A stretch of 64,000 nucleotides of DNA, from contig JAUTXW010005212.1 of the NCBI GenBank assembly GCA_030620095.1, positions 646,001-710,000 on the forward strand. Direction: 5' to 3'. Within the stretch, counting starts at the first letter, position 1. The number at the start of each line of letters is the position of its first letter. This document shows, in pieces, positions 23,883 to 35,974 of this stretch. Made by a program: the position numbers and the translations under genes. The DNA comes from Kuschelorhynchus macadamiae (Eukaryota; Arthropoda; Insecta; Coleoptera; Curculionidae). The notes beneath the pieces are model-generated. The model worked only from the letters and a program-made list of their open reading frames with translations, had not been told where the DNA came from and made no database searches.

Positions 23883-24352
23883 TGGTAAAGGAATTTAATC
23901 GATTTTTTAAATAACGATTCGCTTATTTTAGACTTCACCATTGTTTAAAGGCTTATCACGGACTTATGGCCTTACTATGGTGTCACCTTCTTAATTTACT
24001 AATCTTTACCAAGTTAAAGAGAAATTAAGGCAGATCTACCAATATATGTAACTTTCTATCCTAATGTGACCACCTTGTTTCAAAAAAATTAACAAGAACA
24101 TTTTTTTAATGAAATTACCGAACCGAAAAAAAATTAAAAGAAAAAGTAATTTAACTTTTTTTCTTTCGGCAACATTTATTCGCTCACAGTGTTTCTTATC
24201 TACGACTTCACTTCTAGATTTTTGTCATTGTGTTTATTAGTACATGAAGTTATCTTAATAAACCATAACCCTCTCTTTTTACATATAATTAATAGTGGTT
24301 CGCGGATAAACCGTAAAGATCAGGGATGGCCATACTTTTGTCTATTAAGATG
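23883..24352. other. Non-coding flank of Gypsy 2
   Basis: No gene or clear repeat seen up to the LTR. Confidence 0.4.
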
Positions 24353-25062
24353 TGTTATGTTTTAATATTTTTATTACTCGCCGAATGCCACCACTGTTAT
24401 GATTTAATAATTTTAGTATTTTGTATTAGCACTGGTAGTAAATGTAAACACTTCAACTTGTTTCAAATCTCTCTATTATCTTCTGTACAAGAGGGACACT
24501 TCTTACTTCTAACAAATCTTTACTCTTACTGTGTCTACTGACTTAATTCTACTGACAATATAGTACTGACATAATGACTGACCTGCTCTATACTGACTAC
24601 CTAGAACTTATTTTTATATGAATTCCCTAATTTGAGATGCAGTGGCGTATCTGTAAAATTGATTAAAAAAGGTGTCTATAAAAGTAATTTGGGGAGTATT
24701 TGCTACGCCACTGCTTACTGTACTACAATGGTTTCCTTAATGTTTTTATAGCTGAACCTTCCCAAGCTTTATCGACATAGTGTAAATGAGTTTATGATAG
24801 GTTTTTTCGGGTATAATAATATTTGGGGCGGAAGAACGTGCATAAAATAGAATTTGAAGTAGAATTTAAAATACATATTGTTTACTTAGAATTTCCCTTG
24901 CAATAAACGACCATTAAAGCAGCTTTTGTCGGAAGGTTCCGCCGAAATATAATGTATGTCTAAATATTGCATTTACGTGTCAAACTATCTCTAGACTAAT
25001 GAATATATAATACTTAAGACTATTCACAAATAAAATGACTATACAATAATGGGGTCACAACA
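24353..25062 (-). repeat. 3' LTR of Gypsy 2
   Basis: 710 bp. Has an 8-bp stretch (CCCTAATT) missing from the other LTR. Contains a small inverted repeat at 24640-24713 with hAT-type ends. Confidence 0.92.
24640..24713. repeat. 74-bp hAT-type mini inverted repeat inside the LTR
   Basis: CAGTGGCGTA at 24640-24649 and TACGCCACTG at 24704-24713 are perfect inverted ends. The same is in the other LTR near 33142. No target duplication is visible, so it may be LTR sequence captured long ago. The ends match those of the MITE at 35670-35966. Confidence 0.7.
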
Positions 25063-25072
25063 CCTCCCCCCT
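25063..25072 (-). promoter_or_regulatory. Polypurine tract of Gypsy 2
   Basis: Reads AGGGGGGAGG on the coding strand directly before the 3' LTR TGTTGTG; the primer site for plus-strand DNA synthesis. Confidence 0.85.
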
Positions 25073-25410
25073 AAATGAGAGATTTTATAATAATGAAATT
25101 GTTAGAAAATTTCGTTCCTGAGCTAAAATATAAATTATGATACAAAATATACATCCTTGTAATTGATACTAATATTTAACAAAAGTATTATGTTCGAAAT
25201 GATTTTACAAAATTTGCTATGAACTATGTTCTTATTCTATATTATACTAACCTATATAATATTGAAAACTGTTTTTTTTTTATAATAATTAGGCATTCTA
25301 AATGTACTTAGATTCTACTAAAGGAATTTATTACTTATAATAAAACATAATATTATTACTTATCTAATTGATCGTCTTGAGGACGTGTGACCAATAGCTC
25401 TGCGAGGCGT

Positions 25411-27378
25411 CTATGATATACCTGGTTGATCGTCCTCAGGGTGATCATCATTATTAATTCTATTAGAAGTTTCACTAGTATACTGAGCTATATATCTATT
25501 ACTTCTCGGGGATGGTTCAATGGTTTGATTTACCCTTACGCAAATATTTGGTATTATTCCACAACAGGAAGTTTTTCTTATACATTTTGAATATATTTTG
25601 TAAACAATAAATACTAATACAACAGATACAATGTAAGCTAAAACAGAACCAGAAATATTATATGTTGACAAAAAATTATTTTTTTCAAGATTTTCTGTTA
25701 GCTTTTCTATGTCGTCTAGTTTATGGCTAGCGATGTTCAGTTCAGGAATGTGCTTTGAAAGAGTCTTATAATTTTCGTTTATTAAAATTTCTGTCAGGTT
25801 AATGTTATTATTTTTTATTTTTTCACAACAGTCCTCACTAATTTCTAATGGCGGAACAAACTCACTAAATATTTTCGACTGAAAGGCATTACCGTGAGGC
25901 ACGAGCATCGTTGAAACACTATACGCTTTACACTGTTTTCCTATGGTGACACTGCCGCAATTTTTTAAAATAACGTCTACTGGTTTATTTTGATTAATAC
26001 ATGAAATGGTTAATGATTCAGGGCAAGGCACTGCAAACAGCCAAATATTAGTTGTAAGTAACTGAATAAAGATACCTCTATTAGAATTTAATATATGTTT
26101 TTCGCATACTTCTGGAATTTTATTTGTTACTTGAAGTAACTTCATTTCACAGTTTTCCACTAAATGAGCCAATGAAACTGGTTTTTGTTGCTGACAGATC
26201 ATTTTATCATCCGTTATTTTTATAAATTTATTATATTCGACATCAGAGAAAGTTATGAACTGCTGTTTTGTTTCGTCTATTGCAATGTATTTAAAAGATG
26301 GTTGAATCAAAACAAATTGGTTAGTGGCTAATAGCTTAGGAAAAGGCGATACCTTATATAGGTAGAATAATTGTGCTTCAACTAAAGGAATATTAATTAT
26401 ATAAATTAAATGATTATTTTCAAAGTAAACTTTTAGTTCAATGGTTTTTAATATAAGATTAGAATGCATTATATCAAGAGGCACAGCAAAATCTAAACCA
26501 TGGGGAAGAGAATCCGTAACTTGTTTTAGTTCATCAATTAGGCGAACTGGTGTTAAAATTGCTGGGTGTAATAAACCCTTTTTGGCAATAAGAATTGCAT
26601 TAATTAAAGTCATTACTTCGAGTTGTAGTTGATGTAACATCATATTTGTCAGCGTAATGTGTTCTTCTAGATTGCCTTTTAAGTCTAAAAATTTAATATC
26701 TTTTTGTTCTTTTTCTAATTGTTTGGAAAGAATTTTAACATTATTTTTTTAAAATGTTTTCATTAAAATCTAAGGTTCCAATAGTAATGTTGAAATTTGT
26801 TAGTGTAGACTTGACAACTTTAGTTTGCTCTTTCAAAAGAGCTAATGCTGAACCCTCATTTTGCGATAAATCTGAAATTTTGCTATCATAATATTTCGCG
26901 TCTTCTTCGTCTAAAGTACCGAATAGAATTTTTGTAGCCTTTCCGATAATATTGAACCATCCTCGTTTATTTCTACTTAAAGTACTATAACCTATCAATT
27001 GATGTAAAGTTTCTAAATCTGAGCTAATTTTGTCAAAATTATATTTAGTTGACTTTAAAAACGTGTCACAAATGGATAAGTGGTACTGAAAATTTTTATG
27101 ATTACATAATTCAGAGGTTATTTTATTGTAGTTTTTTAGAGAAAGAAGTTTATTTATAATGTTGTTAAAATCTACATATGTAATTAGCTTCCATTTGTTA
27201 TTATAGAGTCGCAGTTCTCCAAGTTTTTCAAGTGTATTCCTGGGTTGTGGTCGTAATATGTGACATTATAATCGTCGCTATTATCAGAACGAAAGGTATT
27301 CAGAGATATAGTGATACTGAGTAGTATTATTCTGAAATAGGAGAAAACATAAAATTTAAAAATACTATCTACATACAT
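25411..27378 (-). pseudogene. env: Gypsy 2 envelope-type glycoprotein, broken
   Basis: Third gene of the element. 27378-27184 begins with a hydrophobic signal-like segment. A frameshift lies near 27184. The middle part includes a basic RNKR furin-like cleavage site followed by a Gly- and Phe-containing hydrophobic stretch (26998-26741), as in the errantivirus/baculovirus-F type of fusion glycoprotein. A second frameshift lies in an A-run near 26745. The last part (26643-25411, 410 residues) has many Cys, then a coiled-coil-like region, one transmembrane helix at residues 331-352 and a cytoplasmic tail. In the family this protein mediates membrane fusion. Both breaks should prevent its production from a plain reading. 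Confidence 0.85.
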
Positions 27379-27440
27379 TTATATTTTAAATTATTTTCTA
27401 TAATACATTTATACATGTTTTTTTTTTTTTTTGCTTTGTG

Positions 27441-30400
27441 TTAATCATAGAACTGTTTTAATCTATTGGCATGGACGCATTGTTTGTTTTTGCCTTTCTG
27501 TATTATAAAATTAACGTCAGAAGTTTTATCCATTATTATATAAGGTCCAATCCATAAGGATGTGAGTTTTTTGCTTCTGCCTCTTCGCACTGATTCGTCA
27601 TAAAGTAGCACCTTATCACCTATTTTAAAATCTCTAATTTTGCAATTTTTATCGTAATTTTGTTTTGAAACGCTTTTACTTTTCAATAGATTTTCTTTAG
27701 CCAATTGGCTAGAATATTGTAATTTTTGTTTAAGATTGGCAACAAAATCATCATATGTGCATTGAGTTTTCATAGGTTGAATAATTGAAGTAGGTAAATT
27801 AGGGGTATGGCCAAATAAAAGTTCAAAAGGTGAAAAGTGGGTTGCAGTATGCGGAGTTGTATTATAAGTAAATGTTGCAAATGGAATCCAGCTATCCCAG
27901 TCTTCCTGACTATCTTTGATAAAATGTCTTAAATACTCCTTTAAGACTCTATGAGAACGTTCTAAAGCTCCGTTGGATTCTGGATGATAACTAGTAGTTT
28001 GAACCTTTTTTATTTTTAAAAGTTTGCAAGTATTTTTAAAGATTTCACTTAAAAAATTTGAACCTTGATCGGTAATTAGAGTTTCAGGTAGTCCATATAG
28101 ACAAATTATTTTCGTTACGAAGTAATAAGCTACTGTTGAGGCTTCTTGATTTTTTATAGGGACATTAATATTATACTTTGTCAGGTCATCTTGGAAGGTA
28201 AGAATATATTTGTTACCTGCTTCCGTTTCAGGTAAAGGACCAACAATATCGAGAAAACATCTTTCAAAAGGTTTAGTCGCGGTTGAAGTTATGACCATTG
28301 GCATTTTTGTTTTTCGCGATGATTTGTTTTTTTGACAAGATTCACATTTTTTTATAAATCTTTTTACGTCTTTTTTCATGCCTCTCCAGGTATAAAATTG
28401 GGATAATTTTTTATGTGTACGGGCAATTCCTTGATGACCGCCTACAGGCGAGTTGTGGAATTCTTCTAATAAGGTTTCCTTTTCAGATTCAGAGGGTTTT
28501 ATTAAATTATTATTGTAAACTGTTATATCTACATTAGAGTTTTTAAAAATATATCTTATCATGGGATAAATAATTTCTCATTTTACTAACGGGTTGTAAT
28601 GATATTTAATAAATGACAATTTAAGTTTTTTGTTACTTACAAGATTTTTTAACTTTAGTAGACAAGACCATATATTTTCATAATTTGTGTCATTTAACAT
28701 ATTTTCATTATCATTGAGTAAAAATATATTACAGTCGTTGTTTTGGTAATGAGAGACGGAAGGTATTTTTAAATCGTTTTGAACTTTGTATGATGCAAGA
28801 AATTGTTTAATCTGATTATTTTGTTCCAAAATATTAAATTGCTCTTTGTTAAAAAGTTTGGGAAAAAATAATATTATAGGATCTGAATTATTTATCTGAA
28901 ATAAATTAGCGTTGTTTTCTTTTAATTTTGTGTTAATAACAATATGTGTTTGCAGATAATTTAAAAATTTTTGATAATCTGTTATCATGTCAGCGTTTAC
29001 CGTTTTAATCATTCTACTTAAGGCATCAGCATTTGTATTTAACTTTCCGGCCTTATAAATAATTTCGAAATTGTATTCTTCCAATTTTAACCTAAATCTT
29101 GTAAGAGGCGACCCAGGGTCTTTTATGTTAAATACATAAAGTAAAGGTTTATGATCCGTAACTATCTTAAAATTTGTTCAAAAAACATATGGTCGAAAAT
29201 GTCTAACTGCCCAAACAATTGCCGCTAATTCTTTCTCTGTCGTTGAGTAGTTTTGTTCGGCTTTATTAAGAGTTCTACTAGCATAAGCTATAGGTCGATC
29301 ATTATTAACTTTTCCTTGTGATAAAATTGCGCCAATCGCATAATTACTTGCGTCGGTAGTTATAATGAATTCTTTTGAAAAATCTGGGTACTGTAGTACA
29401 GGAGGAGAAGTAATGTTATTTTTAAGCGTTTGAAATGAAATATCACAAGCATGGTCCCATTTAAAATCCGTATCTTTCTTGAGCAATTTGGTAAGAGGTT
29501 TTGAAATTTTCGCAACATCCTTTATAAATTTTCGATAATATCCGACAAGCCCTAAAAATGATTTTACCTCTTTTTGATTTACTGGTTGAGGAAACTGTAA
29601 AACACATTCTACTTTTGAAGGATCAGGTTTGATGCCATAATCTGTTATAATGTGACCTAGATACAAACATTCTTTTCTTAAAAATTCACATTTTAATGGT
29701 TAAAGCTTTAAATTATGCTCCCGAAACCGTTCAAATACCTCAATTAACCTTTCATTATGTTCTTTTAAATTATTAGCATAAATTACGACATCATCTAAAT
29801 AAATAAAACATTTTATGCCACTAAGACCGCATTCATTAACCTCTGAAAGGTTGCCGGAGCTCCTTTTAGGCCAAAAGGCATCCTATTGTAAACAAAATGC
29901 CCCGTAGAAGTACTAAAAGCTGTCTTATTTTTATCATTTTCGTCCATTTGAACCTGATGAAATCCATTGGCTAAATCTAAAGTTGTAAAATAATGCGATT
30001 TTCCTAATTGGTCTAAAATATCTGTAATATTAGGTAATGGAAATGCATCCCCTGCAGTTATTTCATTAATTTTTCTAAAATCTACGACCACGCGAAATGT
30101 AGGTAAACCTGATGAATCAGTTTTTTTAGGAACTACTAATAAGGGACTATTCCAAGGACTGTAAGACGGAGAAATTATTCCATCCTTTAACATTGCATTG
30201 GTTTGTTCTTTTATAACCTCCCGATGTTGAAAAGGTAATCTATAGGGTTTAATATTAATAGGTCCCTTAGTAGGGTCTGTAGAAATTTTATGTTTTATTG
30301 TGTTTGTACAAGAGAGTTTATCACCTTCTAAATAAAAAATATCGATAAAATTTTCACAAATTTCTAGAAGTGAGTTAGTTTCCTCGACATTTAATCCTTC

Positions 30401-31150
30401 TAAGTTGAGAGAATGTTTCAATTTTTCTAAACGTTCAAAGTAATTTATATTCGTGTTATTTTCAATATTATTATTATTATGACTAAGCTCTGTAATGTCA
30501 AATTCACCTTTAGTGATAGGTTGTACGTTAACTCTGGGTAACGCAATTGTTAAGGGTTCATTAGATATATTTAAAATACTAATTAAACATTTATGATTAT
30601 GTACTTTGGTCAAAGAAGAACCTATATAGAGATTTTCAGCAAGTTGTTTCGATTTTACGATACCTTCAGTACCTGAAACGTTGGCCAAAGCATAAGTTAT
30701 CATTTCACATCTTGGGGGTATAGTCGTTAAAGTCTCTGAAGGCAAAATCTTAAAGCAAATGTCCTCAAAATAAACAGTTTCTTCTTCATAATTAATTTTA
30801 GTTTTATATTTTTGCAAAAAATCGCGGCCTAAAATTCCGTCATTTTTTATAGGAATGCTATCTGGTACGATATGAAAAGGATGAATTAATATTTTATTAT
30901 CTTTTAATTGGATTGTTACATTATATAGACCTTTCGTAAAAACCGGTTCTTTACTTATACCTTTTAGTTCAATAATACAGTTTTGATCTAGCTTTGAATA
31001 GTCTTGTAAAATCGACTCCTTTAATAAACAAACATCAGCCCCTGTATCTAACAAAATTTGCAATTCTGACTTTTTAGTGCCCAATGAAGTTATTTCAATT
31101 ATATCTAACTGTTTACAATTATTAGAGAATAATACTGACTTAGGAGACAT
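27441..31150 (-). pseudogene. pol: Gypsy 2 Pol (protease, RT, RNase H, integrase)
   Basis: 31150-29813 holds protease (LLDTGADVCLL, active-site DTG at residues 35-37) and RT N-terminal motifs (FRVVVDFRKIN, FTTLDLANGFHQVQ, MPFGLKGAPATFQ). A frameshift near 29820 precedes the Y.DD region; a TAA lies near 29700. 29666-29178 has the connection and RNase H start (FLGLVGYYRKFI, TTDASNYAIGA); TGA stops near 29178 and 28578 follow. 28562-27441 is integrase with H36/H43, C73/C76, D105, D165 and E201 and a C-terminal GPY-type motif (WIGPYIIMD). All domains are present in Gypsy order, but one frameshift and three stops block a full Pol. Confidence 0.88.
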
Positions 31151-31265
31151 ATTATTTGAATTATTACGAGTTGGTTTGATTTTAATATGTTCTAGTGGAT
31201 TCTTATTATTTGAACAGCTACTGTTTATACTGATTGAACTTTTTACGAAGCGCTTGGCGGGCTGT

Positions 31266-32429
31266 TCACAACCAAGGCTTCGTTGTCGTTTCCCGAAAAT
31301 TCTTGGACAGATGTAGTTGGTTGTGGAGGAGAAATACTAAGATTGTGTTGGAGGCTACTGGGGGTAGAGACGTTATAGTTTGTATTTGATGAGAATTATT
31401 GACAGGTTCATTATTATAGTTAGGACGGTATCGTCGCTGTTGTTGAGGTATCTCTGAAAGCATTTGAGGTCTGTTTGAACTACGGGGATTGGTATAATTT
31501 TGACGATAATTGTTCCCATTATAATTATTGTTAAAATTTCGTGAATTTGTATTTTGATTGTAATTATGATTATCGTTTCCCCTGTAAGAAAAATTACTTC
31601 TAGCATTAATAGGTTGTTCCCCGTTATAATTTTGCCCATTTGAAGAATTTGCGTTAAAATGTTGTTGTGGACTGAAGCTTTGATAATTAGGATTATTAAA
31701 ATTATTTCTTCCCATATTTTGTTCATATTGTATAAGTTGCCTACATTGAGAAGTTATATGATTATTTTCATGACAGAACATACACAAAAGTTTAGGATTT
31801 TGGTTATTAAAATTTCTATTTCCCTGACCCACAAAACCTACATTTTTAAAATTTGAATTTTTTGCTCTAACGTTGTTTTCGAGTTCCATTTCGATTGCTA
31901 ATGATAATGCCCTGTCTAAATCTGTTGTGTTTTCAGCAATTACTCGAATTTGTATTTTTTCATCATTTAGCCCTTGTCTAAACGTGTTTACTAAAATTGA
32001 CTCTAAATTTTCTATTAATACCTTAGCAGAATTATGTTCATAATTTAAATGACAAGTTTCTCTATATTTATTATGCAGGTATCTTAATCTATCTCCATAT
32101 TCTGTAACGGTTTCCCTAAAGTTTTGTTTTATATTCATTATTTGAGTTAAAAAATGAGAAGGCGGTCTTTTATCCGTAAACTGTTCTAAAAGAAAATCTC
32201 TAATTTCGTCCCAATTTAAAAATTCTTTATATTGTGTCACCTCTTGAGCTTTACCTTTTAATTTAGTACCAAAAATTAATTTAGCTAATTTATTTTTTTC
32301 ATTTTCTTTCACAATATGCATTACTGCGTCACAGTTTTTTAGAAAAAATTGAAGAGAATTTCCATCGCCGTAGCCGTCAAATGAATTTATTAAATTTAAT
32401 ACATCAATTGCATCTTTTCCTTCAGCCAT
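31266..32429 (-). CDS. gag: Gypsy 2 Gag
   Basis: Intact 387-residue frame starting MAEGKDAIDVLNLINSFDGY. The N-terminal 180 residues fit a Ty3/Gypsy capsid (KGKAQEVTQYKEFLNWDEIR, then FRQGLNDEKIQIRVIAENTT). One CCHC knuckle, CMFCHENNHITSQC, is at residues 216-229, followed by an Asn-rich tail of about 110 residues with repeated NFN/NYN. It would form the particle and bind RNA. The ATG at 32429 is the first in frame after the leader. It is the only major frame of this element without a visible break. Pol begins about 115 bp further on. Confidence 0.9.
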   Translation of the reverse strand: MAEGKDAIDVLNLINSFDGYGDGNSLQFFLKNCDAVMHIVKENEKNKLAKLIFGTKLKGKAQEVTQYKEFLNWDEIRDFLLEQFTDKRPPSHFLTQIMNIKQNFRETVTEYGDRLRYLHNKYRETCHLNYEHNSAKVLIENLESILVNTFRQGLNDEKIQIRVIAENTTDLDRALSLAIEMELENNVRAKNSNFKNVGFVGQGNRNFNNQNPKLLCMFCHENNHITSQCRQLIQYEQNMGRNNFNNPNYQSFSPQQHFNANSSNGQNYNGEQPINARSNFSYRGNDNHNYNQNTNSRNFNNNYNGNNYRQNYTNPRSSNRPQMLSEIPQQQRRYRPNYNNEPVNNSHQIQTITSLPPVASNTILVFLLHNQLHLSKNFRETTTKPWL

Positions 32430-32844
32430 TTTTTTGTTTGTTAAAATTATAAAGATTAAATACTAATAAAAATTTTGGGTAAAAATTTAAATATAGATAA
32501 GTTATACGGTCGATTATTCAATTACTTTTTCAACACACAACGTATTTGCAGTACCTTTCACAAAATAAATATATCTATATAATTTCAAAAATGCATAACA
32601 TATAAAAAAAACAAATAGTGTCACCACAACAGGAAAATAAAAGAAAAAAACTTACAGCTTCATCCTTAGTTAGCTGGAACGTAAGGCGAATTTCCTTGTT
32701 TTCTTTCTTCTTCTCGAAACTTGTTCCGTACTGGGCGCTCCTCTAAGTCTGTTGAAACTTCCTGTCTTTGGTATACCGATGTGGTTTAACTGGTGTGATT
32801 CCTGCTGCGTTCTAGGCGCTCCTTCAGAAAACACGGGGTAGTAT
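32430..32844 (-). other. Untranslated leader of Gypsy 2
   Basis: Lies between the primer-binding site and the gag ATG. It should hold the packaging signal; no motif is recognised. Confidence 0.6.
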
Positions 32845-32862
32845 ATCCCACCGCTGCCACCA
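32845..32862 (-). promoter_or_regulatory. Candidate primer-binding site of Gypsy 2
   Basis: TGGTGGCAGCGGTGGGAT on the coding strand, one base after the 5' LTR. Starts with TGG as expected for pairing to a tRNA 3' CCA. The tRNA is not assigned. Confidence 0.6.
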
Positions 32863-32863
32863 A

Positions 32864-33566
32864 TGTTATGTTTTAATATTTTTATTACTCGCCGAATGCC
32901 ACCACTGTTATGATTTAATAATTTTAGTATTTTGTATTAGCACTGGTAGTAAATGTAAACACTTCAACTTGTTTCAAATCTCTCTATTATCTTCTGTACA
33001 AGAGGCACACTTCTTACTTCTAACAAATCTTTACTCTTACTGTGTCTACTGACTTAATTCTACTGACAATATAGTACTGACATAATGACTGACCTGCTCT
33101 ATACTGACTACCTAGAACTTATTTTTATATGAATTTGAGATGCAGTGGCGTATCTGTAAAATTGATTAAAAAAGGTGTCTATAAAAGTAATTTGGGGAGT
33201 ATTTGCTACGCCACTGCTTACTGTACTACAATGGTTTCTTTTAATGTTTTTATAGCTGAACCTTCCCAAGCTTTATCGACATAGTGTAAATGAGTTTATG
33301 ATAGGTTTTTTCGGGTATATTAATATTTGGGGCGGAAGAACGTGCATAAAATAGAATTTGAAGTATAATTTAAAATACATATTGTTTACTTAGAATTTCC
33401 CTTGCAATAAACGACCATTAAAGCAGCTTTTGTCGGAAGGTTCCGCCGAAATATAATGTATGTCTAAATATTGCATTTACGTGTCAAACTATCTCTAGAC
33501 TAATGAATATATAATACTTAAGACTATTCACAAATAAAATGACTATAAAATAATGGGGTCACAACA
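32864..33566 (-). repeat. 5' LTR of Gypsy 2
   Basis: 703 bp, nearly identical to the 3' LTR. Would carry the promoter; on the minus strand transcription runs toward lower positions. Confidence 0.92.
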
Positions 33567-33779
33567 GATATACCAACAGACTTTTGAAGAATCACGATAT
33601 TTTAAAAAATTATCAGGCTTTAGAAACTCTAGTAATTGCAAATTAGAAACGACCTTGTGTAAGAAAAAGTTGGACGGCAGCTGAATATATTTTCTTTGTC
33701 AGAATAGGCATTAAAACATTTCGCAGTCGACCTTAAAACCCTTGACGATATATGTTTTTTACAACGATGTATTATTCAG

Positions 33780-33847
33780 TACTTTTCTTTTTAGCAAATT
33801 CGTAATCTGACCTATCCAGATTACGAATTTACTAAAAAAGAAAAGTA
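33780..33847. repeat. Near-perfect 30-bp-stem hairpin
   Basis: Arms 33780-33809 and 33817-33847 pair over the whole length with one mismatch and one single-base indel; the loop is 7 bases. Could be a tiny MITE or a recent inverted duplication. A transcript would form a long hairpin. Confidence 0.85.
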
Positions 33848-35661
33848 AACACCTAAGGCTTTGATATGCGCTCCAAAAATTTACCAGTGTTCCAGACATC
33901 CCGGAAATCCGCGATGGTAAAACATTACCGGAGTTTGAGTGAAAATTTCCAATTTTAGGTTTTGGCTGTTGTTACTATAGTTATATATAAGTTAACTAAG
34001 ACGATTATTTTATATCTAAGCAAAAAACACAATTTTATTTAATAGTGGCATAGTACTTTAAGATTGTTGAAAACTGTATTTTCGTCAGCAGTGGCAAATT
34101 GATGAATATATAACAATAAAAAGAGTTAAAGCATAGGCCCAAGAACCAAGATTTCTTAAAAGCATAAACATGTTAATGTATTCTGCTTTATCCTTAATTG
34201 TATTAAGAATTAATAAAAAATCAGAATCAGTAATATCTATATCTTGTATATTTGTTTACTTAATAATTTTAATAATTTTGTCGGTCACTAAAGAACAATT
34301 TGTTGTTAACCTAACAATATCCTTTAATTGGCAATAATTGTTATGTAACAGTCACCATAGTAAAGTCATTAAACTATTTCTTTTGTAAATATTTGCGTCG
34401 AAAACTGCTGTTCCAAAAATAACAGACATAATTAACAATAAACATATCTTAAAAATAATCATAAATATGCATATCTTAAAACCTGTATACCCCTGACACT
34501 GTTTGCCTAAATTACTCACAAACGATCTAAAATATTACATAAACCGTGTGCATAGAAGGGAAGGTAGCAACGACATTGTCATCGTTATGGCACCGGCAAA
34601 GTGGTTGACCTCTCAAGGACAGATTCTTCCGAGGAAGCCATGCAGCGAGAAAGACATCCGGTTATATGAGTGTGAAACGAAGAAACGGCCTTCGAGCCTT
34701 GCATTACAACTGATGGTAACATTGTGGCAGCTATAGGATGTCACTTTTAAACGCAACTTATGATTATGTCGTATAGAGTAAGCCTTTCCTGCTTATTTAA
34801 AGATGCTCAAGTTGAAGTGGTATTTTCCCAGCAGATTAAGTTTTAGTCAGTAAGAAAATAAAATATTTACTGTGCAATCAGATCGTTTAACTTGTTTTTT
34901 TTTAATAATTCATTTACATAAGTGAAATAGTGATATGATTTTATTAAAATTAGTCAGTAAACATTAAGCTCTGATCGAAAGTCCGACAACTAAACCTGTC
35001 AAATGGATAAATTCGTCTCTTAAGTAATATTTTTGGACTATTTTTTGAAATAGGAATTTCGGCGCTTATAAACTTAAAAACTCTTATAGGAATGTATGCC
35101 TTAAGGTCCTTAACGTGTTGTCCAATTGGGTTTTAAAAGAATGAATTCTACCCAGAAAAACAACAAACATAAATTTTACCTACAAAACAACGAAGATGGA
35201 ACACCCTGTAGATTAAAATTTCTAAAACGTTAATGTTCATACTTGAGGTTTCTTTTAATGACATGCCTTACAGAGATACAGAGGGGTATTACAAAATCTG
35301 GTTGGCGATTCTAGTTTCTTATATTGTTCCTTCTCTTTCCGTTCACTGGAATTCAGCACGTTTCCTGTTTAAAACATTGGTTTTACATTTTGTGTAGAAT
35401 TCTTGGAGGCCAACGAGGAGGGATTCTTAGCAACCCGTGGTCATTTAAGGAGTCCCAGGGACTAGGTCCACTAATAATTATAAATGTGTTCCAAGTATCG
35501 AACTTATAGATCTCCACGATCTTCTGCCATTCCGCAATTTATTCATGGCAATATCTAAAACGAAAATATATAAGCATGATCTTTACGTTAACCTAAAACA
35601 TATATAAAAATAGACTCAATAATTAAGCATAACGAGCATGTAAACTACATTTGTCTATGTG
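33848..35661. other. Non-coding stretch
   Basis: No supportable gene. ACACCCTGTA at 35201-35210 and CAGAGATACAG near 35274 belong to a motif set repeated across the window and suggest a decayed element near 35080-35290. Confidence 0.35.
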
Positions 35662-35974
35662 GTATGAGCGTGTGTGGCGTATATAGAAATTGCTTCTGGG
35701 GGGGGATTGAGATGATAAAAATTTTCAACTACCAAAAAAAAGTCTTCAGTCTTCTTTTCCTAATTTGGCGTAAATACTATGGACAACCAAAAAAAAAAAG
35801 ATAAAAGAGGCCATTACTTTATTTTAGGTGTGAATAAAACTGGGTGGGTTTAACCCTCCAATTCCGAAAAGAAGTTCTTTACTTTATACTATTATCATTT
35901 TAGCCTCAATAAAAAGGCTCTGGGGGGGGGGGGGTTAACCTAACCTCCACTTTATATACGCCACTGGTATGAGT
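35662..35974. mobile_element. hAT-type MITE, ~297 bp
   Basis: Element 35670-35966 with ends TGTGGCGTATATAG and TATATACGCCACTG in opposite orientation. It is bordered by GTATGAGC (35662-35669) and GTATGAGT (35967-35974), an 8-bp duplication with one difference, as hAT transposases make. It contains G-runs near 35698 and 35922-35934. No coding capacity. Confidence 0.72.

Larger units (their letters stand above)
24353..33566 (-). mobile_element. Errantivirus-like Gypsy element 2, 9.2 kb, gag-pol-env
   Basis: LTRs at 24353-25062 and 32864-33566, each TG...CA on the coding strand. A polypurine tract (AGGGGGGAGG on the minus strand) touches the 3' LTR, and a TGG-starting candidate primer-binding site lies one base from the 5' LTR. 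Flanks GATG and GATA are an imperfect 4-bp duplication. Gag, protease-RT-RNase H-integrase, and an envelope-type third gene lie in order on the minus strand, the layout of insect errantiviruses. LTRs differ at about six bases and two small indels, so insertion is recent. Pol and env are broken by stops and frameshifts described in their entries, so this copy should not be infectious. Confidence 0.93.

Noticed and set aside
25411..27378. Envelope gene as a captured host gene or separate virus
   Set aside because: It lies between integrase and the PPT/3' LTR in the standard errantivirus position, so it is part of the retroelement.
34503..34736. 77-codon plus-strand frame starting MPKLLTNDLKYY
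   Set aside because: More protein-like than most, but no family recognised, no splice or promoter context, and frames of this length are common here.
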